9,898 nt of DNA from a bacterium (GTDB lineage: Bacteria; Gemmatimonadota; Gemmatimonadetes; Gemmatimonadales; Gemmatimonadaceae): NCBI GenBank assembly GCA_021802745.1, contig JAJZRK010000124.1:1-9898 (forward strand), given 5' to 3'. Under the pieces are notes generated by a model that saw only the letters and a program-made list of their open reading frames with translations, did not search any database and was not told where the DNA came from. Every line of letters begins with the position of its first letter. The first letter of the stretch is position 1. A program made the position numbers and the translations under genes. This document shows, piece by piece, positions 1 to 7,545 of this stretch.

Positions 1-51
1 TGAGAGCGGACGCCGGGGAGGGGCGCGCCAGATGCGGACTGCGTCGCCTTT

Positions 52-60
52 TGCTATGCT
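52..60 (+). promoter_or_regulatory. candidate extended -10 promoter for the receiver-EAL gene
   Basis: An AT-richer patch in very GC-rich DNA contains TG-C-TATGCT: a TGn extension followed by a hexamer matching TATAAT at four of six positions. No convincing -35 hexamer lies 16-18 bp upstream, which an extended -10 can tolerate. Transcription would begin around 66-68, giving a leader of roughly 93-95 nt before the preferred GTG. This is the only promoter-like patch I see ahead of the gene, but the match is modest. Confidence 0.35.
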
Positions 61-109
61 TACCACCGAGCGGAACACGCCGACGGCGCCGCGTCGCGCG
101 CCGCGAGCC

Positions 110-131
110 GGGCGCGCGTCCGCGCGCGCCC
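110..131 (+). repeat. perfect 9-bp GC hairpin in the leader of the receiver-EAL gene
   Basis: GGGCGCGCG (110-118) pairs without mismatch with CGCGCGCCC (123-131) around the four-base loop TCCG, which has the UNCG tetraloop pattern, here closed by a G-C pair. No T-tract follows, so it is not an obvious intrinsic terminator. It ends 8 nt before an upstream in-frame GTG (140) and 29 nt before the preferred GTG (161). It could stabilise the leader or affect translation; its function is inferred only from its position. Confidence 0.5.
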
Positions 132-160
132 CCTGATTCGTGCATACCCAGGACGAGCCT

Positions 161-1354
161 GTGACCGAGATCCTGATTCTCGACGACGATCCGCTGCAAC
201 TGAAGCTGCTGGCGCGTACCCTGAACAGCCTGGGCTACACGCAACTACTCGGGTGCACGTCTGCCGCCGCCGCGCTGAACGCGCTCAGCACGCCGGGGCG
301 CTCCATCGGACTCATCCTCCTCGACCTCAACATGCCGGGCGTTGACGGCATCGCGTTCCTCAAGCTGCTTGCCGAACGGCGCGCCGAGACCCCGGTGGTG
401 CTGGTCAGCGGGGAGGACGAGCGGCTGATCGAGAGCGCCGCGCGGTTTGGCGTCTCCCAGAACATCAAGATTCTCGGCGCCGTCACCAAGCCGGTGCTGC
501 CTGCCGAACTCCAGACGGTGCTCGAACACTGGGAGAAGCCCGCCGCGGAACCGGCGTCGGCCAAGCAGTACCCCGCGGAGGAGATCGCGCGGGCCGTACT
601 CGACGGGGAGCTGATACCCTACGTGCAACCCATCGTGCATCTCTCCACCGGCGCGCTCGCCGGCGTCGAGACGCTGGTGCGCTGGCAGCATCCCCGCGAC
701 GGGCTGGTGATGCCGGGCCAGTTCGTCAGTGTCGCCGAGGAGCGCGGGCTGATCCGGGACATCACCGAGCTGATGGTCCGCGCGGCCGTGGCACAGGGCC
801 GCGAGTGGCGCGACCAGGGGCTCGAGGTGTTCGTGGCGGTGAACGTCACGATGGGGGACCTCACGCGCGTGGACTTTGCCGACTTCGTGTTCTCCGCGCT
901 GGACCGCAGCGGCCTGCCGCCCAGCGACCTGGTGCTCGAGGTCAGCGAACAGCGGTTTGCGCAGGATCCCGACACGGCGCTGGCGGCGCTCAGCCGCCTG
1001 CACATGCGGCGGATCACGCTCGCCATTGACAACTTCGGCATCGGCTCGTCGTCGCTCGCGCAGCTCCGCGACCTGCCGTTCGACGCGGTGAAGGTGAACG
1101 GCTCGTTCGTGCATGGCGCCGGAAGCAACGCCGTGCTGGGCGCCATCGTGAACTCGAGCATTGACCTCGCCCGCCAACTCGGCATGCGCACCGTGGCGGA
1201 GGGGGTGGAGGATTCCGCCGACTGGGTGTCCCTGCGCGCGAGCGCCTGCGAGCTCGCGCAGGGCTGGTTCATCGGCGCGCCGATGGCCCCCGCGGAATTG
1301 CCGGGCTGGCTCCTCACGTGGGAAAAGCGGCGGCGGCGACTGTTCGACGCCTGA
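161..1354 (+). CDS. response regulator with receiver and EAL (c-di-GMP phosphodiesterase-like) domains
   Basis: Two-domain cytoplasmic regulator of about 397 aa, with the RocR/PvrR architecture. The receiver domain (about residues 1-125) has the acidic cluster DDD at 8-10, phospho-acceptor D55 in LLDLNMPG, S83 and K110 in VTKP, so it should accept phosphate from a histidine kinase. A short Pro/Ala linker leads to the EAL domain (about 140-390). EAL residues kept are E170 (as ETL), N228, E260, D290, K311, E347, E350 and Q367. The usual DDFG and KID motifs read DNFG (N291) and KVN (N313), and loop 6 reads GIGSSS. Loss of these acidic groups suggests weak or absent phosphodiesterase activity and perhaps a c-di-GMP sensing role (inference). 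The GTG at 161 is preferred because AGGA lies 7 nt upstream; an in-frame GTG at 140 has no such site and adds 7 residues. No membrane segment is seen. The partner kinase is not in the window. Confidence 0.9.
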   Translation: MTEILILDDDPLQLKLLARTLNSLGYTQLLGCTSAAAALNALSTPGRSIGLILLDLNMPGVDGIAFLKLLAERRAETPVVLVSGEDERLIESAARFGVSQNIKILGAVTKPVLPAELQTVLEHWEKPAAEPASAKQYPAEEIARAVLDGELIPYVQPIVHLSTGALAGVETLVRWQHPRDGLVMPGQFVSVAEERGLIRDITELMVRAAVAQGREWRDQGLEVFVAVNVTMGDLTRVDFADFVFSALDRSGLPPSDLVLEVSEQRFAQDPDTALAALSRLHMRRITLAIDNFGIGSSSLAQLRDLPFDAVKVNGSFVHGAGSNAVLGAIVNSSIDLARQLGMRTVAEGVEDSADWVSLRASACELAQGWFIGAPMAPAELPGWLLTWEKRRRRLFDA

Positions 1355-1393
1355 GGGCCGCGAGCCGTGATGGGCGACGCACGGCGCCCGCGA

Positions 1394-2932
1394 CTATTCC
1401 CACTCGATGGTTGCGGGCGGCTTGGAACTGACGTCGTAGACGACGCGGTTCACGCCCGTCACCTCGTTGATGATGCGACTGGAGATTCGCCCGAGCACCT
1501 CATGCGGGAAGGCGAACCAGTCGGCCGTCATGCCATCGGTGCTGGTGACGGCACGCAGGGCCACGACGTTTTCATACGTGCGGCCGTCGCCCATCACGCC
1601 CACCGACCGCACCGGCAGGAAGACGGCGAACGCCTGCCAGATCTTGTCGTACAAGTCGGCGGCGCGGATCTCCTCGAGGTAGATCGCGTCCGCCTGGCGC
1701 AGCGTCTCGACGCTGGCGTGGTCCACGGCGCCGAGCACCCGAATGGCGAGCCCGGGGCCCGGGAACGGATGCCGGCCGACCATCTCCTCGGGGAGGCCGA
1801 GTTCGCGCCCGACGTTGCGCACCTCGTCCTTGAACAGCTCGCGCAGCGGCTCGATGAGCGTGAACACCATGTCGGGCTTGAGCCCGCCCACGTTGTGGTG
1901 CGTCTTGATCGTCGCGCTGGGGCCGCCCTTGGCGCTCACCGACTCGATGACGTCGGGATACAGCGTCCCCTGCACCAGGAACGACGCGCCCTGCCCCGCC
2001 TCGGCCGCGGCATCCTCGAACACGTCGATGAAGGTGTGCCCGATGATCTTGCGCTTCCGCTCCGGCTCCTCGACGCCCGCGAGCGCCGTCAGAAAGCGCT
2101 CCTCCGCCCGGACCGTGATGAGCTTGATGCCCAGGTGCCGGCCCATCAAGCGCTCCACCTGTTCGCGCTCGTGCAGTCGCAGGAGCCCGGTGTCCACGAA
2201 GATGCAGGTGAGCTGGTCGCCGATCGCCCTGTGCACCAACGCCGCCGCCACCGACGAGTCCACGCCGCCGGAAAGGCCGCAGATGACGTGCTGGTCGCCG
2301 ACGAGGGCGCGGATCTTCGCGACCTCGTTGTCAATGAAATGCCCGGGCGTCCAGTCGGGCGTGCAGCCGCAGACGCCGAACAGGAAGTTCTGGATGATCT
2401 CGGCACCGCGCACCGTGTGCGCCACCTCGGAGTGGAACTGCACGGCGTGCACCGGCTTGGTCTCGTGCCGGAAGCCGGCGATCACCCGGTCGCTGCGCGC
2501 CGTCACGACATACCCGGGCGGCGGCGCCTCCACGTGGTCGCCATGGCTCATCCACACGGTGGACTTCTCCCCGGCATCGAAGCCCGCGAAGAGCCCGGCA
2601 GGTTCAACCACCTGAACTTCCGCGCGCCCGTATTCGCGGCCGCCGCCCGCCACCACCGCACCGCCTTCAGTGTGCGCAATCCACTGCATGCCGTAGCAGA
2701 CGCCGAGCAGGGGCGCCACGTCGAGGATGCCCGGCTCGAACGTCGGCGCGCCGTCGTCGGTGACCGAACGCGGGCCGCCGGAGAGGATGATGCCGGCCGG
2801 GTTCCATTCGCGAATCCACGCCAGCGACCGCGTGGGCGGGTGGATTTCGCAGAAGACGTGGGCTTCGCGCACGCGGCGCGCGATGAGCTGGGTGAACTGG
2901 GAGCCGCAGTCGAGAATCAGGATGCGCTTCAC
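1394..2932 (-). CDS. guaA: GMP synthase (glutamine-hydrolysing)
   Basis: Converts XMP to GMP using ATP and ammonia from glutamine, the final step of guanine nucleotide synthesis, in the cytoplasm. The protein has about 512 aa, close to the 525 of E. coli. The N-terminal class I amidotransferase domain shows nucleophile C79 in GVCYGMQ and the H167/E169 pair in QFHSE. The ATP pyrophosphatase domain begins with the PP-loop SGGVDSS at 221-227. The C-terminal dimerisation domain carries [14 protein letters not shown] and ends in KPPATIEWE, as is typical. All catalytic elements are present. I chose the GTG at 2932 because it overlaps the stop of the upstream phosphodiesterase gene as TAGTG, has GGAAG 5 nt upstream, and starts right at [15 protein letters not shown] at 2944 would add four residues. 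It is the last gene of the minus-strand block and converges on the receiver-EAL gene, leaving 39 bp between them. Confidence 0.96.
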   Translation of the reverse strand: MKRILILDCGSQFTQLIARRVREAHVFCEIHPPTRSLAWIREWNPAGIILSGGPRSVTDDGAPTFEPGILDVAPLLGVCYGMQWIAHTEGGAVVAGGGREYGRAEVQVVEPAGLFAGFDAGEKSTVWMSHGDHVEAPPPGYVVTARSDRVIAGFRHETKPVHAVQFHSEVAHTVRGAEIIQNFLFGVCGCTPDWTPGHFIDNEVAKIRALVGDQHVICGLSGGVDSSVAAALVHRAIGDQLTCIFVDTGLLRLHEREQVERLMGRHLGIKLITVRAEERFLTALAGVEEPERKRKIIGHTFIDVFEDAAAEAGQGASFLVQGTLYPDVIESVSAKGGPSATIKTHHNVGGLKPDMVFTLIEPLRELFKDEVRNVGRELGLPEEMVGRHPFPGPGLAIRVLGAVDHASVETLRQADAIYLEEIRAADLYDKIWQAFAVFLPVRSVGVMGDGRTYENVVALRAVTSTDGMTADWFAFPHEVLGRISSRIINEVTGVNRVVYDVSSKPPATIEWE

Positions 2933-3441
2933 TAGTACTTCCACTCCGGGCCGTCGAGCTTCACGAACTCCACGTGCCTGGAATCGAGGTCAATGATCGC
3001 CGCGCAGGGCGCGCCGTGGACCCATCCGCACCCCTCCCCGGGGTTCACGATCAGCGTGTCGCCGCGCGACTTCATCTCCTGCTTGTGTTCGTGGCCGTGC
3101 ACCACCAGCGCGTGCGACATCATGGACCGCTCCGACACGTCGGCCAGGTCATGCACGAGCAGGATCTTGTGGTCGCCAATCTGCGTCGAGTGCGGCGCCT
3201 CGAACAGCTCGCAGGCCAGGCACTGCGCCGCCGTCGCCCGCAGTCCCTCGCGATCGCCGTCGTTGCGCCCGAACACGCCCACCATCGGTGCGCCGCTCTC
3301 GAGGAACGGCTGCAGGGCGAACGGCGAGCAGAAATCCCCGGCGTGCAGCACCATCTCCACCGCGCGGGACTGAAACTCCCGCAGCAACGCCGCGATGGCG
3401 GGCACGCGATCATGGGTGTCGCTGATGAGGCCTACCCGCAT
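2932..3441 (-). CDS. MJ0936/YfcE-like metallophosphoesterase (phosphodiesterase)
   Basis: Small calcineurin-like hydrolase of about 169 aa, expected to be a cytoplasmic metal-dependent phosphodiesterase; the natural substrate is unknown. Visible motifs are D8-x-H10 (SDTHD), D36 in HAGDF, H97 in LLVHD, H117/H119 in GHEH, and the NPGEGCGW segment near 133-140. The last segment resembles archaeal MJ0936 (NPGECCG) more than E. coli YfcE. The oddity is motif III: the family GNND/GNxD reads GRND here, so the Asn that normally contributes to the metal site is R59. Activity may therefore be altered. The ATG at 3441 is preferred because it overlaps the lysA stop as TGATG and has GGAGG just upstream (3450-3446); an ATG at 3456 would add five residues. 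Its stop in turn overlaps the guaA start, so all three genes look translationally coupled. Its role beside lysA and guaA is unknown. Confidence 0.88.
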   Translation of the reverse strand: MRVGLISDTHDRVPAIAALLREFQSRAVEMVLHAGDFCSPFALQPFLESGAPMVGVFGRNDGDREGLRATAAQCLACELFEAPHSTQIGDHKILLVHDLADVSERSMMSHALVVHGHEHKQEMKSRGDTLIVNPGEGCGWVHGAPCAAIIDLDSRHVEFVKLDGPEWKY

Positions 3442-4721
3442 CACCCCTCCGTCCATTCGAGGGTCTCGGCTTCGAGCCGGACCAGGTCATCCAGCGTCTC
3501 GCGACGGGTGATCACCGCCCACCGCGCACCGTCAACCAGCACCTCGGGGGCGCGCGGGCGCGAGTTGTACGTCAGCGCCATCACGTAACCGTACGCCCCC
3601 GCGGTGTGCACCGCCAGCAGGTCGCCGGGGGCAGGGTCATCCATCAGCCGGTCGCGCGCAATGAAGTCCCCCGTCTCGCAGATGGGGCCCACCACGTCCA
3701 CCGTTGCCCTGGCCCCGCGCGGCCGCACGGCTTCGATGGCATGAAACGCGTCGTAGTGCGACGGGCGCAACAGGTCCGACATGCCCGCATCGCAGATCAC
3801 AAAATCGGTCCCGCCGCTCGGCTTGCGGTACAGCACGCGCGTGAGCAGTGCGCCTGACTCGGCCACCACGAACCGCCCCGGTTCGACGATGAGCTCGAGG
3901 CCGAGCGACTGCACGGCGGGGACGATGATCGAGGCGAACAGCGCCAGGTCGGGCGCCTCCTCCGCGTCGTACCGGGCGGGCAGTCCGCCGCCGGCGTCGA
4001 AGAAGCGCAGCGGCGCCCCCTGCCGCTGCAGGTCGCGCGCCAGCTCGGTGAGCCGCGCAACGCCGTCGCGGTACGGTTCCAGCGACGTGAGCTGCGACCC
4101 CACGTGCATGTCGAGGCCGGCGAGTTCGATGTGCGGCGACGACAGCGCGCGCGCGGCGACCGTCGGCACTTCGCCCCACGGAATGCCGAACTTGTGCCCG
4201 CGCGAGCCCGTGGCGATGAACTCATGGGCGTTGGAGACATGCACTTCCGGATTCACGCGGAAGGCGATGCGCGCCCGCACGTCCAGTGCCCGCGCCTCGT
4301 CCTCGACGATGTCCAGCTCCGCCGCCGACTCGACGTTCAGCAGCAGGATGCCGGCCGCGAGGGCGGCGCGCACTTCATCGCGCCGCTTCCCCACCCCGCC
4401 GAAGATGATGTGCTCGGCGGGAAAGCCGGCCCGCTGCGCCCGCATGAGTTCGCCGCCCGACACCACGTCGGCGCGGCACCCTTCGGCGCGCAGCAGCTGC
4501 AGCAGGCCGCGGCTGCTGTTCGCCTTCAGCGAGTAGTGGATGCGATGCGGCACCCCAGCGAGCGCCGCGTCGAGCGCCCGATAGCGCTCGCGCAGCGCGC
4601 GCGCACTGTACACGTAGGCCGGCGTGCCCACCGCCGCGGCGATCGACTCGAGCGGGACCCCGTCGCAGAAGAGGGTTCCGTCGCGGCGTGTATAGGCCCG
4701 GTCTAGTATGCCCGCGCCCAC
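3441..4721 (-). CDS. lysA: diaminopimelate decarboxylase
   Basis: PLP enzyme that decarboxylates meso-diaminopimelate to L-lysine, the last step of lysine synthesis. Length is about 426 aa from the proposed start, against 420 in E. coli. The alanine-racemase-like barrel carries the PLP lysine K66 in HYSLKAN, H206 in DMHVGSQ, the phosphate-binding GGG at 244-246 and EPGR at 280-283. The C-terminal domain shows DAGMSDLLRPSHYDAFH, catalytic C348 in CETGD, and GAYGYVMALTYNSRPR. All of this is diagnostic for DapDC rather than ornithine or arginine decarboxylase. The frame stays open upstream to 4862, but the product there is low-complexity and Arg-rich and is really antisense-free proS sequence in another frame. 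The only plausible start that keeps the conserved N-terminus (YTRRDGTLF) is the GTG at 4721, inside the end of proS, with GAGG four bases upstream. The stop overlaps the next start as TGATG. Confidence 0.95.
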   Translation of the reverse strand: MGAGILDRAYTRRDGTLFCDGVPLESIAAAVGTPAYVYSARALRERYRALDAALAGVPHRIHYSLKANSSRGLLQLLRAEGCRADVVSGGELMRAQRAGFPAEHIIFGGVGKRRDEVRAALAAGILLLNVESAAELDIVEDEARALDVRARIAFRVNPEVHVSNAHEFIATGSRGHKFGIPWGEVPTVAARALSSPHIELAGLDMHVGSQLTSLEPYRDGVARLTELARDLQRQGAPLRFFDAGGGLPARYDAEEAPDLALFASIIVPAVQSLGLELIVEPGRFVVAESGALLTRVLYRKPSGGTDFVICDAGMSDLLRPSHYDAFHAIEAVRPRGARATVDVVGPICETGDFIARDRLMDDPAPGDLLAVHTAGAYGYVMALTYNSRPRAPEVLVDGARWAVITRRETLDDLVRLEAETLEWTEG

Positions 4722-6175
4722 ACGGCCTCGGCTTTCGACGGATTCCCGCAGCGCAGGCAGGTGGCCGGCGCCTCGGGGCTCCTGAACTCCGCATCCGGCA
4801 TGCACCGGATGGTGGCCTTCGTCTCCTCTTTCACCTTGGCCTCGCAGGCGGCGTCGCCGCACCAGCCGGCGTAGACGAACGCGCCGGGGCCCTCCATCAA
4901 TTCACGGAACTTGTCGTAGCTGATGCCGCCGCGCACGCTGTTCGCCTCGCGCCGCGCCAGCGCCGCCTGGAACATGTCGTTCTGGATGCGCTCGAGCAGC
5001 GCCGCCGCCGCGGCCGGCAGTCCGTCCATGGGCAGCGACTGCTTTTCGCGCGTGTCGCGCCGCGCCGCAAAGACCGCCTGCTTCTCGAGGTCCTTGGGCC
5101 CCAGTTCGAAGCGCAGCGGGACACCGCGCAGCTCCCACTCGTAGTACTTGGCGCCCGACCGCATGCCGTCGCGCACGTCCACGTGCACGCGCAGCCGGTC
5201 CGTCGCCCCACGACCATTCCATTCGGTGAGCTCGGCCTTCACCTTGAGCGCCGCCGCCGTCAGGCGCGCCTTCTCGTCATCGTTCTTCCAGATGGGAACG
5301 ATCACGATCTCGATGGGCGCCAGGCGGGGCGGCGTGCGCAGGCCATTGTCATCGCCGTGCGTCATCACCAGCCCGCCCACCATGCGCGTGCTCACGCCCC
5401 ACGACGTGTTCCACGCGAAGGCCATTTCGCCCTTCTCGTCCTGGAACTGCAGCTCGAACGCCTTGGCGAAGTTCTGCCCGAGGTTGTGGCTCGTGCCGGC
5501 CTGCAGCGCCTTGTTGTCCTGCATCATCGCCTCGCACGAGTAGGTGCGCAGCGCGCCGGCGAACTTCTCGCTCTCGCTCTTGAGGCCGGTGATCACCGGC
5601 ATCGCCATCCACTGCTCCATGAACGTGCGGTAGACGCCGAGCATGCGGACGGCCTCTTCCTCGGCCTCGTCGTGCGTCGTATGCGCCGTGTGCCCTTCCT
5701 GCCACAGGAACTCGAGCGTGCGCAGGAACAGCCGCGTGCGCATCTCCCAGCGCACCACGTTCGCCCACTGGTTGATCAGGATGGGCAGGTCGCGGTACGA
5801 CTGCGTCCACTTGGCGAACATGTGGTAGATGATCGTCTCCGACGTCGGCCGGATGAAGAGCGGCTCCTCCAGCTCCTTGCCGCCGCCGTGCGTCACCACC
5901 GCGCACTCGGGCGCGAACCCCTCGACGTGATCCGCCTCCTTCTTCATGAAGCTCTCGGGGATCAGCAGCGGGAAGTACGCGTTCTGGTGCCCCGTGGCCT
6001 TGAACATGTCGTCCAGGGCGCGCTGCATGCGCTCCCAGATGCCGTAGCCGTTGGGGCGAATGACCATTGAGCCCTTCACCGGCGAGTAGTCCGCCAGCTC
6101 GGAGCGCAGCACCAGTTCGTTGTACCACGCGCTGAAGTCCTCGGCGCGGGTCGTCAGCTTCTTGTCGTCGGCCAT
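4703..6175 (-). CDS. proS: prolyl-tRNA synthetase, archaeal/eukaryal type
   Basis: Class II synthetase that charges tRNA-Pro with proline. The 490-aa protein matches the short ProRS form known from Thermus thermophilus and lacks the large insertion (INS) editing domain of E. coli-type ProRS. Motif 2 lies around 135-165 (VVRWEMRTRLFLRTLEFLWQ), followed by the proline-site region KALQAGTSH (222-230). Motif 3 is near 267-287 (MTHGDDNGL, PPRLAP). The anticodon-binding domain follows at about 288-390 (IEIVIVPIW, ELGPKDLE). The C-terminal zinc-binding domain has C439, C444, C473 and C476. The protein ends in ARAY; a terminal Tyr is characteristic of this type, where its carboxylate reaches the active site. 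The ATG at 6175 follows the hisS stop by 11 nt with no clear Shine-Dalgarno sequence, and the 3' end overlaps the proposed lysA start by 19 nt. Clearing of Ala-tRNA-Pro would need a separate deacylase (inference). Confidence 0.96.
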   Translation of the reverse strand: MADDKKLTTRAEDFSAWYNELVLRSELADYSPVKGSMVIRPNGYGIWERMQRALDDMFKATGHQNAYFPLLIPESFMKKEADHVEGFAPECAVVTHGGGKELEEPLFIRPTSETIIYHMFAKWTQSYRDLPILINQWANVVRWEMRTRLFLRTLEFLWQEGHTAHTTHDEAEEEAVRMLGVYRTFMEQWMAMPVITGLKSESEKFAGALRTYSCEAMMQDNKALQAGTSHNLGQNFAKAFELQFQDEKGEMAFAWNTSWGVSTRMVGGLVMTHGDDNGLRTPPRLAPIEIVIVPIWKNDDEKARLTAAALKVKAELTEWNGRGATDRLRVHVDVRDGMRSGAKYYEWELRGVPLRFELGPKDLEKQAVFAARRDTREKQSLPMDGLPAAAAALLERIQNDMFQAALARREANSVRGGISYDKFRELMEGPGAFVYAGWCGDAACEAKVKEETKATIRCMPDAEFRSPEAPATCLRCGNPSKAEAVWARAY

Positions 6176-6186
6176 CGGTCGTTGGG

Positions 6187-7545
6187 TCAGTCTGCTCGCG
6201 GGGCGGGAACCCCCGCCTCGGCAAGCGCGGCGATTCCGCGCTCGGGGTCCATCAACTCGTGCAGCAGTATCTCGGCGCCCTCGCGGGCCTCGCCGCCCGG
6301 CGCGCGCGACAGCGGACGCACCTCGGCGCGCGCGTCGTCACGCACCACCATCAGCCAGGCCGCGCCCGAGCGCTCGGCCGCCTTGATCTGGGCCGAGGAT
6401 TTCTGCGTGCGCAGCTTCTCCTCGTTCAGCACGTACTCCGCCGCGTATCCCAGGCGGCGCAGTGCCGCCGCCGCGCGCAACACCACCGCCGACGGGCTCT
6501 GCTCGGTGCTCACCACCCAGAAGTCCGGTCCGTCGCCCATCGCGTCGTCAAACAGGCCGTGCGCCTTGAGCAGTTCGCCGAGCACCACGTCGCCCATGCC
6601 GAACCCGAGCGCCGGCAGTTCCACGCCGCCCAGCTGGCCCAGCAGGTTGTCGTAGCGCCCGCCGCCGCAGATGGCGCGCAGCTCGCCCTTGGCGTCGAAC
6701 AGCTCGAAGACGGTCCCCGTGTAGTAGGCGAGCCCGCGCACGATGGACAGGTCCACATCCACCCACGCCTCCACGCCCAGCGCGTGCAGGTGGGCGAGAT
6801 AGCGGCCGAACAGCGCGATCGCCGGTTTGGCCGACTCGACATGCCCGAATGCGGCGTCGAGGTCGTCCATCGTGGCGATGTCGGGGAGGGCGATCACGCG
6901 CTCGATCTGGTTGGGTGTCAGCCCCGCCTCCTCGAGCTTCTCCCGCGAGACCTCGTGCGGCTGCCGCTCGATCTTGTCGAGCACGCCGTACACGGCGCCC
7001 AGCTGCCCGTCCGTGACGCCAATGGCGCCGAGGAGGGCGTTGAGCAGCCGACGGTCGCTCACGCGGGCCCGCACGTCGTTGGGGCCAAGCCCCAGCTCGC
7101 GCATGATATCAATGGCCACGCACAGCAGCTCGGCGTCCGCCAGTTCGCTGGGTTCGCCGACGATGTCCACGTTGAGCTGGAAATGCTCGCGCAGCCGCCC
7201 GCGCTGGGCGCGCTCGTAGCGGAAGAGCTGGGGAACGGAGAACCAGCGCACCGGCTTGGGGAGCGCGTTGGCGCGTGCCGCGACCATGCGCGCGAAGGTC
7301 GGCGTCATCTCCGGCCGCAACGAGACGGCGCGGCCGCCCTTGTCCTCGAAACTGTAGAGTTGCCCGACGATCTCGTCGCCGCTCTTCGCCGTGTACAGGT
7401 CCAGCGGCTCGAGCGGGGGACCATCATACTCCACGAACGAGTACCGGCGCGCGACGGCGCGCCACGCACGGAAGATCGCCGCGCGGCGTGCGAGGTCTTC
7501 TGGATAGAAGTCGCGGAAGCCGGGAAGAGGGCCTTTCGGTGCCAT
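6187..7545 (-). CDS. hisS: histidyl-tRNA synthetase
   Basis: Class II synthetase that charges tRNA-His with histidine. The 452-aa protein is slightly longer than E. coli HisRS (424). Recognisable parts are GFRDFYPED at 9-17, SLRPEMTPTFARM at 75-87, motif 2 with FRYERAQRGRLREHFQ (108-123), the histidine-binding segment VRGLAYYTGTVFE (269-281), GGGRYDNL (294-301) and a C-terminal anticodon-binding domain from about 340 (WVVSTE). Two positions differ from the E. coli-like pattern: RGLDYY reads RGLAYY, and motif 3 GLER reads GDVV (318-321), so the motif 3 Arg is absent. I recall the same pair in plant organellar and some bacterial HisRS, which suggests a divergent subfamily rather than a broken enzyme. 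HisZ is unlikely because both histidine-binding segments and the anticodon domain are present. The ATG at 7545 has no Shine-Dalgarno sequence and sits next to a -10 element. It probably heads the operon. Confidence 0.95.
   Translation of the reverse strand: MAPKGPLPGFRDFYPEDLARRAAIFRAWRAVARRYSFVEYDGPPLEPLDLYTAKSGDEIVGQLYSFEDKGGRAVSLRPEMTPTFARMVAARANALPKPVRWFSVPQLFRYERAQRGRLREHFQLNVDIVGEPSELADAELLCVAIDIMRELGLGPNDVRARVSDRRLLNALLGAIGVTDGQLGAVYGVLDKIERQPHEVSREKLEEAGLTPNQIERVIALPDIATMDDLDAAFGHVESAKPAIALFGRYLAHLHALGVEAWVDVDLSIVRGLAYYTGTVFELFDAKGELRAICGGGRYDNLLGQLGGVELPALGFGMGDVVLGELLKAHGLFDDAMGDGPDFWVVSTEQSPSAVVLRAAAALRRLGYAAEYVLNEEKLRTQKSSAQIKAAERSGAAWLMVVRDDARAEVRPLSRAPGGEAREGAEILLHELMDPERGIAALAEAGVPAPRAD

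Noticed and set aside
1..3. TGA at the very start of the window as the stop codon of an upstream gene
   Set aside because: Three bases at the edge cannot show a reading frame.
1364..1389. Possible bidirectional terminator between the receiver-EAL gene and guaA
   Set aside because: Two mutually exclusive short stems exist (1364-1369 with 1380-1385, and 1372-1376 with 1385-1389). Both have 8-10 base loops and no T-tract on either strand, so they are not better than chance in GC-rich DNA.
1367..2935. 522-codon open frame on the plus strand opposite guaA
   Set aside because: Almost exactly mirrors guaA, with an Arg/His/Asp-rich composition and no recognisable motif; an antisense shadow.
4722..4862. 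N-terminal extension of lysA up to 4862
   Set aside because: The 47 extra residues are Arg/Gly-rich and unlike any DapDC N-terminus. The DNA there encodes the conserved zinc domain of ProRS in another frame.
4688..6070. 460-codon open frame on the plus strand opposite proS
   Set aside because: Mirrors proS, with a biased Arg/His/Leu composition and no domain; an antisense shadow.
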